A DNA stretch of 64,000 nucleotides from an uncultured Flavobacteriales bacterium. Lineage in GTDB: Bacteria > Bacteroidota > Bacteroidia > Flavobacteriales > Crocinitomicaceae. Made by a program: the position numbers and the translations under genes. Below the pieces are notes generated by a model. That model did no database searches, was not told the origin of the DNA, and saw only the letters and a list, made by a program, of their open reading frames with translations. How positions within the stretch are numbered: position 1 is the first letter of the stretch; the number at the start of each line of letters is the position of its first letter. The stretch covers positions 496,001-560,000 of the forward strand of contig CAMLHZ010000001.1 of the NCBI GenBank assembly GCA_946480085.1, in the 5' to 3' direction. Positions 17,708 to 25,273 of the stretch are shown one piece after another.

Positions 17708-19402
17708 TTATTTCAGTGAAGTTACATGAACCACGTAATGAAAAGTTGGAGTCGGAAATGGAAGTTGGTGTTCTGGAATTATAATGCTTTCACCTCGTTG
17801 CACCGCTTCAAATTGTTCTTTGGTCGGGAAAACATACTCCTGCCAATTTTGAGTTGAACCTGCTTTTGCGATCGGAAATTTCCAGTTATAGTAGGCAAGA
17901 GCCTGATTGTACGATATTCCTTTTACAATTTCCGTTGCGGTTTGCTGGTTTAACGGGATAGTAGGCACTACATGCTCTATAGCATAGCGATAAAAGAAAA
18001 GACTTAGATTTTCGTTTCCCAAGGCTTCATTAACATGCATTAAACGATTGTACCAACCATATCGCTGTGTTTTGCCGATAGGATGACCTAAGGAATCCCA
18101 GGGAAGTCTCTCAGAATGATCTTCACCACGATCATAGTAAGTTGGAGTTCCGATAATTGCCATTCGTGCCATATCCTTCGCCCAGTATTTGAAATTGATT
18201 TCAGATTCAGGAAGTTCTGATCTTAGGCTGTCTATTTGACGCTTATTCTTTTTGTAAATGAAAGAAACTGGTTGGAAGGGAAAAACGTTGCGATTTCCCT
18301 TCAGTTTGGAAGGATCAAACGTCACCATTTCCAATGCTGATTCATCCAAGTAATATTTAGAGTGATTCAATAGTTTTGAGCGTTGTATGTCGTCTTGAAG
18401 TCCTTCATAAAGTTGCTCCATTACTATAGAATCACGCACCGCATTTACAAATTCCTGATATTCCTGAACCGTAATTTTCCAATTCTCCGTGTAATCTTTA
18501 GCCGGAACAACAAATGCGGTTTGTTCAGACCTCAATTCAGAATTTAATGGAAGTGTTACTGCCACTTTATAATTGAGACCTTTTGAGTTAAAATCTTTTT
18601 GAAGTTGTTCTTGTTTCCACTGACAAAATGCCCTGGCCTGAGCCGATGAAAATACCAAAACTGGCATTTCAGGATATTGAGTTTCATAAAGTTGTGCCAA
18701 AGCATTTGTCTCGCTGAATTTCGATGTTGACTCTAAAGCGAACGATTCCGGATAGGTGATCAAGGCTGTTCTGTTTTCCAGATTACGACCGTCGATCCAT
18801 ATCTCATTGTTCTCATAAGCGTACTTCCGGGAATCGAATTCACGTTTTTGGTAGAATCGTTCTGCTTGTGGAAGATACAGATCCGCAAGAATCGGAATCA
18901 ATTCCGGGTCAGAATAACTGAATTTTTTATTCCAGTTGAGATTTCCCCGTTCCCTATATTGAGCGCTTACATCCCAATGCTCCTTCAGGCTGATTTTGCT
19001 TTTATCAGTTTCCAGAGTGATGTATTCGAGTGCTTTTTCACCTTCGAAATAGACGTAAATCCGTTCCCTCGCCATAGAATCCCTAACCCAACTTTGGAAT
19101 TCCTGAAACTCTGCATTGCTGACAGGCTGCTCATGAATGTAGGCAAACGATTTTCCTGCAATCACAGGATCGGCAACGTAGTTCCTGAATAATATATAAT
19201 TGTTGTTGTAAATGATTCCGGAAGTGTCAGCGTTTCTTCGTTGTGTAAACACCAATTTACAGTCCTTACAAAGATCGCTGTAACCTCTATTCACTACTGG
19301 GATAGAACGGAAGCCCTCACCAAGAAGGTTTTCAATTCGGCTTTCTTGGGCATAAGTTTCAAGAGCAAAGAGGAATGTTAGAAGTAAAACCAGCTTAGTC
19401 AT
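17708..19402 (-). CDS. GldK/GldJ-like secreted protein with SUMF1-type features
   Basis: 564 residues from ATG 19402 (signal peptide MTKLVLLLTFLFALETYAQ); an earlier TTG at 19417 is less likely. The sequence contains two related units: SNAEFQEFQSWVRDSMARE followed by EYITLETDKSKIS, and TVQEYQEFVNAVRDSIVME followed by LEMVTFDPSKLKG. Similar N-x-E-F/Y-x-x-F-V-x-x-VRDS motifs mark the SUMF1-like gliding/T9SS proteins GldK and GldJ. Elements such as MPVLVFSSAQARAFCQWK and GISYNQALAYYNWKFP fit the same fold. A role in T9SS or gliding is inferred from similarity only; it lacks the usual gldL-gldM-gldN neighbours. Confidence 0.55.
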   Translation of the reverse strand: MTKLVLLLTFLFALETYAQESRIENLLGEGFRSIPVVNRGYSDLCKDCKLVFTQRRNADTSGIIYNNNYILFRNYVADPVIAGKSFAYIHEQPVSNAEFQEFQSWVRDSMARERIYVYFEGEKALEYITLETDKSKISLKEHWDVSAQYRERGNLNWNKKFSYSDPELIPILADLYLPQAERFYQKREFDSRKYAYENNEIWIDGRNLENRTALITYPESFALESTSKFSETNALAQLYETQYPEMPVLVFSSAQARAFCQWKQEQLQKDFNSKGLNYKVAVTLPLNSELRSEQTAFVVPAKDYTENWKITVQEYQEFVNAVRDSIVMEQLYEGLQDDIQRSKLLNHSKYYLDESALEMVTFDPSKLKGNRNVFPFQPVSFIYKKNKRQIDSLRSELPESEINFKYWAKDMARMAIIGTPTYYDRGEDHSERLPWDSLGHPIGKTQRYGWYNRLMHVNEALGNENLSLFFYRYAIEHVVPTIPLNQQTATEIVKGISYNQALAYYNWKFPIAKAGSTQNWQEYVFPTKEQFEAVQRGESIIIPEHQLPFPTPTFHYVVHVTSLK

Positions 19403-19454
19403 GAAGGATATAATCAATTCGAAGTGTTTAGTTACTCTTCTTTTGCTTTAAAGT

Positions 19455-19873
19455 TCAAAAAGGTCCACGAAAAAAAGATCCGGTTCTTCCACCAAGAACT
19501 TTAGAGCCTTGAGTAAGGTTCGCTAGAAGTATAAATATCAACGCACCAATTAATATGTAAAACACAACAAAAAATGAAGCATTAAAAATTGCACGGTCCC
19601 AATAAAAATAGAATACCACTAAATGTAAAGCAGCGATTCCGAAAGGTGGAAAAAATGAAATACGACGAAGTTTTTTGATCTTTTCCAAGTGTTTAAACGT
19701 GTTACATCAATCAATTCTTGTTTGTATACATGAGTCTTTTCGAGGTTTTCAACTGAACTCAATTTGTGAAAACAAGCACTGTATTTCGAATAGTAAATAC
19801 CGAAATAAATGAAATGTACAACAACCCAAATAGCATTGAACCCAATTAGTGAAACCTGAACATAGTAACTCAT
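19455..19873 (-). pseudogene. Frameshifted small membrane protein, second copy of the family
   Basis: Two frames together match the intact neighbour at 19944-20369 along its whole length. The N-terminal part (19619-19873) carries YYSKYSACFHKLSSVENLE and NTWK. The C-terminal part (19455-19688) carries KIKKLRRISFFPPFGIAALH and VFYILIGALIFILLANLTQGSKVLGG. The break falls at TGGAAAAG near 19681-19684. The intact copy has TGG AAA AAA at this place, so one A appears to be missing. This could be a true mutation, a sequencing error in an A run, or less likely a programmed frameshift. Confidence 0.75.
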
Positions 19874-19943
19874 TCCTGCTTTGATTTAATAATTACTCTT
19901 CGCCTCGCCTACATCCTCAATGGGATACCAGCACTTATCAATT

Positions 19944-20369
19944 CTAAAACCCTCCAGGCATTGTTGGACTTTTTCCAACAAGAACTCTAGAACCTTCGGT
20001 TTTGGTAGCTAGAAAAACAAAAATCAAGGCCACTATCAGAATGTAAATGATACTCTTATAAAAGTCTGTAAAAACCACATAATCGAAGTAAAGATAGAAA
20101 GCCACGAAATGGACTGCTGTAATTCCAAACGTTGGTAAATAAGCAATTCGCTTCAGTTGATTAATTTTTTTCCAGATATTGATTCTTGTATTATCAATAA
20201 CAGTTTGCTCGTAAAGCTCCAATCTTTCTAAATTACTTATTGAGCGCAATTTGTGAAAGCAAGCGCTGTATCTGCCGTAAAATATACTGAACCAAATGCA
20301 GTGTAAAACCACCCAAAGAGTATTAAAAACTACCACATCATATGTTCTATCTATTTTAACGACAATCAC
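19944..20369 (-). CDS. Small membrane protein, intact third copy of the family
   Basis: 141 residues with helices at about 12-28, 75-93 and 100-122. It shares with the 19455-19873 copy the strings YSACFHKL, NLE, the FGI(A/T)A(L/V)H helix, ALIF and a GS-K/R-VL-G tail, and more weakly resembles the 16423-16902 protein. Three copies within 4 kb indicate local duplication. Function unknown. Confidence 0.65.
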   Translation of the reverse strand: MIVVKIDRTYDVVVFNTLWVVLHCIWFSIFYGRYSACFHKLRSISNLERLELYEQTVIDNTRINIWKKINQLKRIAYLPTFGITAVHFVAFYLYFDYVVFTDFYKSIIYILIVALIFVFLATKTEGSRVLVGKSPTMPGGF

Positions 20370-20383
20370 TTTAGCACTTTCAA

Positions 20384-21265
20384 TCAGTAACTGCTCGTCG
20401 CTCCACCCACATGCTCAATCGGATGCCAGGTTGTTTTCACTTCCTGTGTATCCAAAATGTAGTACGGATTTTCATCATCGGCTTTAGAGAAATCACTTTC
20501 GTAAACAAAGACACGTTTCACATTGCAATCTGCTCCAGCTTCTAGTTTCGTAGCATTTTCTTTATTTCCACCAGCATAAACCACGGCATTGATGTCCATG
20601 TGCGAGTGAAACTGATCTAGCAATTCCGTTTCTGTTCCAGTCAAGATGTTTACTACTCCTCCAGGTAAATCGGATGTTGCCAGAACTTCCGCAAAGGTAA
20701 TAGCGCACAATGGTAAATTCTCCGAAGCCAAAACAACACATGAATTTCCACCAGCAATGACGGGAAGGATAGCTGAAACCAAACCGATCAAACTATTGGT
20801 TTGTGGTGCAATGATTCCTACAACGCCTGTTGGTTCCAAAGTCGAAAAATTGAAATGTGAACTCGCCACCGGATTCACGGAGCTGAATACTTGTGTGTAT
20901 TTGTCACACCACCCCGAGTAATAAACGCAGCGATCAATCGCCAAAGCAACTTCTTCTTCAGCCTTTGCTTTTGTGCTTCCTTGTTTTACCAATTCTTCAA
21001 TGAACTGCGCTTTTCTTCCTTCCAGCATTTCACCAATACGGTAAAGAATTTGCCCACGGTTAAAAGCTGCTCTTTCCGACCAAGGTCCGAATGCTTTTCG
21101 TGCCGCAACAACTGCATTTCGCAAATCTTTACGGGATGAAAGACACATGTTCGCTAATGCATTCCCTTTCTTATCTACTGGCGTGTAATATCTCCCCGAT
21201 TCCGTTCTCGGAAACGCCCCGCCGATGTAGATTTTGTATGTTTTTAGTATTTCCAATCGTTCCAT
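20384..21265 (-). CDS. Half-length aldehyde dehydrogenase-like protein lacking the catalytic domain
   Basis: 293 residues aligning with only the N-terminal NAD-binding half of aldehyde dehydrogenases (YTPVDKKGNALANM, AARKAFGPWSERAAFNRGQILYRI, GVVGIIAPQTNSLIGLV, PVIAGGNSCVVLASEN, LPGGVVNILTG). It has no ELGGK glutamate motif and no catalytic Cys segment, and the usual VVLKPAE lysine is replaced (VVLASEN). It is therefore not an active dehydrogenase by itself. It lies in the deoC-ALDH cluster, so it most likely partners with the full-length enzyme, as the inactive second domain does in ALDH16 proteins (inference). Confidence 0.75.
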   Translation of the reverse strand: MERLEILKTYKIYIGGAFPRTESGRYYTPVDKKGNALANMCLSSRKDLRNAVVAARKAFGPWSERAAFNRGQILYRIGEMLEGRKAQFIEELVKQGSTKAKAEEEVALAIDRCVYYSGWCDKYTQVFSSVNPVASSHFNFSTLEPTGVVGIIAPQTNSLIGLVSAILPVIAGGNSCVVLASENLPLCAITFAEVLATSDLPGGVVNILTGTETELLDQFHSHMDINAVVYAGGNKENATKLEAGADCNVKRVFVYESDFSKADDENPYYILDTQEVKTTWHPIEHVGGATSSY

Positions 21266-21267
21266 TC

Positions 21268-21792
21268 AATTATCAATTCTGTAATTATCAATTATTAATC
21301 GGGTTAACGTTTCTTCCAATTCGAATTTTCTTTGGTACGAATGTTTATCGTCTTAATAATTCTGAGAAGTTGGACAGCTTCATTATGAATCAGAGAAAGA
21401 TTTTCTTTCTCATCAATAATTAATGCCATTAACAACTCTAACCAATATATACTTTCATCACATTCTTTTTGACAGATACTTAGTTTGTGAATGAAGTCCG
21501 CTTTACTTTCAGCATTCCTGGCCTCTCTCATATTAGCACCAACGGAAGTTGATGATCTCACTAATTGGTCTGTCAAAATAAACTCTTTATATTTCTCTTT
21601 TATACGTTTACAGTTCTTTACAGTGTCTAGTGCAAATTCAAAACTTCTAAGTCTAATGTCTTTGTTTTCAGTTATCATAATGGTAATGTTTCCCACTTAA
21701 GTTAACCAAAAAGATCATTTGAAAAAAGACTTTTTTGCTTTAAGCCAGCATATAAAAACTTGATAATTATTCAATTTATAATTTATAATTAT
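21268..21792. mobile_element. Candidate repeat-bracketed IVP element between two ALDH genes
   Basis: A stand-alone four-helix-bundle gene (21304-21678) is bracketed by AT-rich repeats. The left one (21268-21300) contains GTAATTATCAA, and the right one (21760-21792) contains the near-inverse TTGATAATTAT. The right repeat overlaps the last codons of the full-length ALDH gene. No transposase is present and no target duplication is certain, so the mobile status is a hypothesis. Confidence 0.35.
21304..21678 (-). CDS. Four-helix bundle protein (23S rRNA intervening-sequence protein family)
   Basis: 124 residues from ATG 21678 (a GTG at 21696 is a weaker start). The motifs LRSFEFALDTVKN, LTDQLVRSSTSVGANMREARNAES and FIHKLSICQKECDESIYWLELL are the signature of the IVP/TIGR02436 four-helix bundle family, first seen inside 23S rRNA intervening sequences but often encoded alone in Bacteroidota. 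The protein should form a helical-bundle oligomer; its biochemical role is unknown. It separates the full and half aldehyde dehydrogenase genes with repeats on both sides. Confidence 0.9.
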   Translation of the reverse strand: MITENKDIRLRSFEFALDTVKNCKRIKEKYKEFILTDQLVRSSTSVGANMREARNAESKADFIHKLSICQKECDESIYWLELLMALIIDEKENLSLIHNEAVQLLRIIKTINIRTKENSNWKKR

Positions 21793-23275
21793 CTTCTAAT
21801 TTCAAATAAGCCCCCAATCCCTGCATTCCTCCTTCTCGTCCAAAACCACTCTCTTTATAACCACCAAAAGGAGAAGTTGGATCAAATTTATTGTACGTAT
21901 TTGCCCAAACAACTCCTGCACGCAATTTTGTTGTCATGTTGAAGATGCGTGAACCTTTGTCTGTCCAAACGCCTGCTGCCAAACCGAAAGGCGAATTGTT
22001 TGCTTTCTGAATTACTTCATCAATTGTTCGGAAGGTTTGAATTGTCAGTACCGGACCAAAAATTTCTTCCTGTGCAATTCTACTCGATTGCGCTACATCC
22101 GTAAATAATGTCGGACGAATAAACAGTCCGTTCTTCGGAATAGAACATTTGCTTTCGTGCATTTTTGCACCTTCTTTCTTTCCGATTTCGATGTACTTTT
22201 TAATCGTGTCGTATTGTTCTTTGGAGTTGATCGCCCCAATGTCTGTGTTTTTGTCCAACGGATCTCCAACGTATAAGGTATCCAAACGGTCTTTCAGCTT
22301 TTGGATTACTTCATCGGCAACCGATTCCTGAACGAATAGACGTGAACCTGCACAACAAACGTGACCTTGATTGAAGAAGATTCCGTTAACGATTCCTTCA
22401 ACGGCCTGGTCGATTGGCGCGTCATCAAATACAATGTTTGCTGATTTCCCACCCAACTCAAGTGTCAATTTTTTGCCAGTTCCAGCAACCGCCTTTTGGA
22501 TGATTTTTCCAACGTTTGTGGAACCCGTAAATGCAATCTTGTTCACGTCTTTGTGATTCACAATCGCAGCTCCGGTATCGCCGAAACCTGTAACAATATT
22601 TACTACTCCGGCGGGTAATCCACTTTCATGAATGATTTCTGCTAACAACATTGCCGTTAACGGAGTTGTTTCAGCCGGTTTGAGAACAACTGTATTTCCC
22701 GCAGCCAGGGCTGGAGCAATTTTCCAAGCCGCCATCAACAATGGAAAATTCCATGGAATGATTTGTCCAGCAACACCAAGCGATGTCACTTTTCTGTTTG
22801 GGAAGGCGTAATCCAGTTTATCTGCCCAACCTGCGTAGTAAAAGAAATGATTGCAAGCCAAAGGAACGTCAACATCTCTCGATTCGCGAATGGTTTTACC
22901 AGCATCAAGTGTTTCCACAACTGCCAATTCACGTGCTTTTTCCTGCATCAAACGCGCAATGCGGTAAATGTACTTTCCACGTTCTTTCGCGGATAGTTTC
23001 GACCAAACGTTTTCGTACGCTTTTCGAGCAGCTTTCACCGCCTTGTCAACGTCGGCTTCATTTGCATGTGCTACTTCTGCGAGAACTTTATCCGTTGCCG
23101 GATTCGCAGTCTGAAAGTATTTCCCGGAACTGGGAGCAACGAATTTTCCGTCGATGTATAATTCGTAACGTTCTTTCAATTTCACATGGCTTGTACTTTC
23201 CGGACTAGGACTGTAATCCCATCCACCATTGAAATCGAAAGTTGTTTTTTCTTCTTTATGTTTAGCTTTTGCCAT
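21776..23275 (-). CDS. NAD-dependent aldehyde dehydrogenase
   Basis: 499 residues, a full-length ALDH. Visible: substrate/NAD entry segment IIPWNFPLLMAAWK, VVLKPAETTPLTA, the G-motif FTGSTNVGK, the general base E273 in LELGGKSANIVFDDAP, the nucleophile C307 in FNQGHVCCAGSR, and EEIFGPVL. Deoxyribose-phosphate aldolase (upstream) releases acetaldehyde, so this enzyme plausibly oxidises it to acetate. Its last codons fall in an AT-rich repeat that borders the IVP gene. Confidence 0.9.
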   Translation of the reverse strand: MAKAKHKEEKTTFDFNGGWDYSPSPESTSHVKLKERYELYIDGKFVAPSSGKYFQTANPATDKVLAEVAHANEADVDKAVKAARKAYENVWSKLSAKERGKYIYRIARLMQEKARELAVVETLDAGKTIRESRDVDVPLACNHFFYYAGWADKLDYAFPNRKVTSLGVAGQIIPWNFPLLMAAWKIAPALAAGNTVVLKPAETTPLTAMLLAEIIHESGLPAGVVNIVTGFGDTGAAIVNHKDVNKIAFTGSTNVGKIIQKAVAGTGKKLTLELGGKSANIVFDDAPIDQAVEGIVNGIFFNQGHVCCAGSRLFVQESVADEVIQKLKDRLDTLYVGDPLDKNTDIGAINSKEQYDTIKKYIEIGKKEGAKMHESKCSIPKNGLFIRPTLFTDVAQSSRIAQEEIFGPVLTIQTFRTIDEVIQKANNSPFGLAAGVWTDKGSRIFNMTTKLRAGVVWANTYNKFDPTSPFGGYKESGFGREGGMQGLGAYLKLEDNYKL

Positions 23276-23299
23276 CTTATCTCGTTTTTCCTTCCCCTG

Positions 23300-23350
23300 T
23301 CAGTTCGAGTGTTCCTGACCTTTAGCGTCAGGGATGTATCGAGAACAAGG
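23300..23350. repeat. TCGA-family palindrome between ALDH and deoC
   Basis: A hairpin with 6-bp stem cctgac/gtcagg (23314-23332) is flanked by cagttcgagt and tatcgagaac, which are near inverses of each other. It sits in the 84-base gap between two genes of one operon. Confidence 0.55.
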
Positions 23351-23359
23351 AGGAAATGT

Positions 23360-24280
23360 TTAATCTATCGAAAAATAATCTGCGCTTTGGTAATGACCAG
23401 TTTGCTGTTTTACCAATTGCATCAATACATCATTTGCTAACGAACTTGCTCCAAAACGAAACCATTCATTACTCAACCAATCGTTTCCTAGCGTTTCTTT
23501 CACCATCACCAAGTTGTGAAGTGCCAGTTTGGAAGACGAAATTCCGCCAGCCGGTTTCATTCCTACCTTCACACCAGTTTTGTTGTAAAAGTCTTTGATC
23601 GCGCAAAGCATCGTATACGTTACCTGCATGGTTGCCGCGGGTTGAATTTTACCAGTAGAAGTCTTGATAAAATCGGCTCCCGCATACATTGCAATATCAC
23701 TTGCTCTGCGAACCTGATCCAACGATGCTAATTCTCCAGTTTCTAAAATCACTTTCAAACGCGATTTTCCGCAAGCTTCTTTAATCGCAGCAATTTCATC
23801 AAATACAAAGTTGTACTCACCCGCAAGGAATTTCCCTCGAGAAATCACCATGTCAATTTCATCTGCACCATTATCAACTGCGAATTTCGTGTCCAACAGT
23901 TTAATTTCTGCAGTGGATTGTCCGCTTGGGAATGCTGTAGAAACAGAAGCCACTTTAATTCCAGAATTGCCCAGCGCTTTTTTTGCTTCAGCCACCATTG
24001 ATGGATAAACACAAATTGCTGCAACTGTTGGTAAATCCGGATAGCTATCGTGCAAGTGCTGCGCTTTGTAGCACAACTGTCGTACTTTTCCAGGTGTATC
24101 TTTTCCTTCCAAAGTTGTCAAATCAATCATATTCAACACCAATTTCAGGCCTTGAATTTTTGATTCATTCTTGATGCTGCGTGTTTGGAAACGAGCAACG
24201 CGTTCCTCCACACCAACCTTGTCAATTGTTGGCGACAAACGAAAATCGGGAATCTTCTTAAATGTTTTATTTAATGCCAT
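23360..24280 (-). CDS. deoC: Deoxyribose-phosphate aldolase
   Basis: 306 residues, a long DeoC form. It splits 2-deoxyribose-5-phosphate into acetaldehyde and glyceraldehyde-3-phosphate in deoxynucleoside catabolism. The Schiff-base Lys206 is in GADFIKTSTGK, the proton-relay Lys in GMKPAGGISS, and the catalytic Asp in the DEIDMVISRG strand; KVILETGEL is also conserved. It is first in the minus-strand run deoC-ALDH-IVP-half ALDH, so the dehydrogenases probably dispose of the acetaldehyde. Confidence 0.93.
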   Translation of the reverse strand: MALNKTFKKIPDFRLSPTIDKVGVEERVARFQTRSIKNESKIQGLKLVLNMIDLTTLEGKDTPGKVRQLCYKAQHLHDSYPDLPTVAAICVYPSMVAEAKKALGNSGIKVASVSTAFPSGQSTAEIKLLDTKFAVDNGADEIDMVISRGKFLAGEYNFVFDEIAAIKEACGKSRLKVILETGELASLDQVRRASDIAMYAGADFIKTSTGKIQPAATMQVTYTMLCAIKDFYNKTGVKVGMKPAGGISSSKLALHNLVMVKETLGNDWLSNEWFRFGASSLANDVLMQLVKQQTGHYQSADYFSID

Positions 24281-24368
24281 TTATTCAATGATATACATTC
24301 AAATATACGTAACCAATGTGAAGGGAAAATGAAATGTGAAAAAGTTTCGATGCTAAAAGGAATTAGTG

Positions 24369-24445
24369 CCTCGACTGCGCTCGGCAACCTTCGAAAAAAT
24401 CTTCGAAGTATTCATAAAGGTCATCGAGCGGAGTCGAGATGCCCT
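24369..24445. repeat. TCGA-family palindrome upstream of cysQ
   Basis: Left arm cctcgactgcgctcggcaacctt, here given in parts: cctcgactgcgctcg then gcaacctt; right arm aaggtcatcgag then cgga gtcgagatgcc. The arms are near-perfect inverses separated by about 28 bases. The same layout recurs at 36328-36469. It can be read as codons in frame with cysQ, which produces a spurious N-terminal extension. Confidence 0.7.
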
Positions 24446-24466
24446 ATTTTGATTATTTTTAACCTA

Positions 24467-25273
24467 ATGAAAAACACACTTGTGATGGATTTGGTTCATA
24501 CTGCTTTGAGGGCCGCTGTTGAAGCGTCGGAAGCGATTATGGAAATCTATTTACAAGATTTTGAAGCACAATGGAAGGAGGATGGAAGTCCGGTTACCAT
24601 TGCTGATCTTCGTTCAAATGACATTCTTGTTGGACATCTGGAAAGCACAGGGATTCACGTCATTAGTGAAGAAAGTGAGAAGGAAGCTTTTTCTTCCCGA
24701 AAGGATTACGAACTGGTTTGGTGTGTGGATCCATTAGATGGAACGAAGGAGTTTCTCAAGAAGAATGGAGAATTCGCTGTTTGTATAGCTTTGATTCAGG
24801 ATCAGAAACCCGTTTTGGGCATTATTGCTTCACCTGTTGAACGAAAGTTGATCATCGGCGGACAAGTTATTCCGGCTGCACATGTTGATTTTAAAGATGT
24901 TGACGACGCATCGAAATGGAGATATATTGAGAAGAGAGAATCATTGAATTCACCCTTGGTTATAGCTGGAAGTCGTTCACATTTGTCCGGAAATGATCTG
25001 AATTTTACCAATGAAATGAAATCGCGGTTTGGAGAAGTTATTTTCCTTCAGAAAGGCAGTGCTCTTAAATTCATTGATCTGGCCCTTGGAAAAGCAGATG
25101 TTTATCCTCGATTTGCCCCTACAATGGAATGGGATATTGCGGCTGGACAAGCGATCATTGAATCATTGGGTGGAACTGTTGTTCAGGCTGACACAAATGA
25201 GAGTTTGCGCTACAACAAAGAGAATTTGTACAATCCTTATTTCGTGGTTTACACGGCGCCGATGTTGTCATGA
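24467..25273 (+). CDS. cysQ: 3'(2'),5'-bisphosphate nucleotidase CysQ
   Basis: 268 residues from ATG 24467; upstream in-frame codons come from a palindromic repeat and are rejected. A second possible start is at 24485. Inositol-monophosphatase fold with metal ligands in ISEESEKE (Glu), WCVDPLDGTKEF (Asp-Pro-Leu-Asp-Gly-Thr) and the distal Asp in MEWDIAAGQAII. It hydrolyses PAP to AMP, recycling the by-product of sulfate activation. It overlaps the next gene by 4 bases (ATGA). Confidence 0.9.
   Translation: MKNTLVMDLVHTALRAAVEASEAIMEIYLQDFEAQWKEDGSPVTIADLRSNDILVGHLESTGIHVISEESEKEAFSSRKDYELVWCVDPLDGTKEFLKKNGEFAVCIALIQDQKPVLGIIASPVERKLIIGGQVIPAAHVDFKDVDDASKWRYIEKRESLNSPLVIAGSRSHLSGNDLNFTNEMKSRFGEVIFLQKGSALKFIDLALGKADVYPRFAPTMEWDIAAGQAIIESLGGTVVQADTNESLRYNKENLYNPYFVVYTAPMLS

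Noticed and set aside
19455..19873. Two overlapping frames as two separate genes
   Set aside because: Joined, they match the intact paralogue end to end, so a single frameshifted gene is the better reading.
22783..23208. Plus-strand frame opposite the ALDH gene
   Set aside because: Antisense to a highly conserved dehydrogenase; composition is typical of a shadow frame.
24329..24466. N-terminal extension of CysQ by 46 residues
   Set aside because: The codons come from a TCGA palindrome and do not resemble CysQ; ATG 24467 is at the family start.
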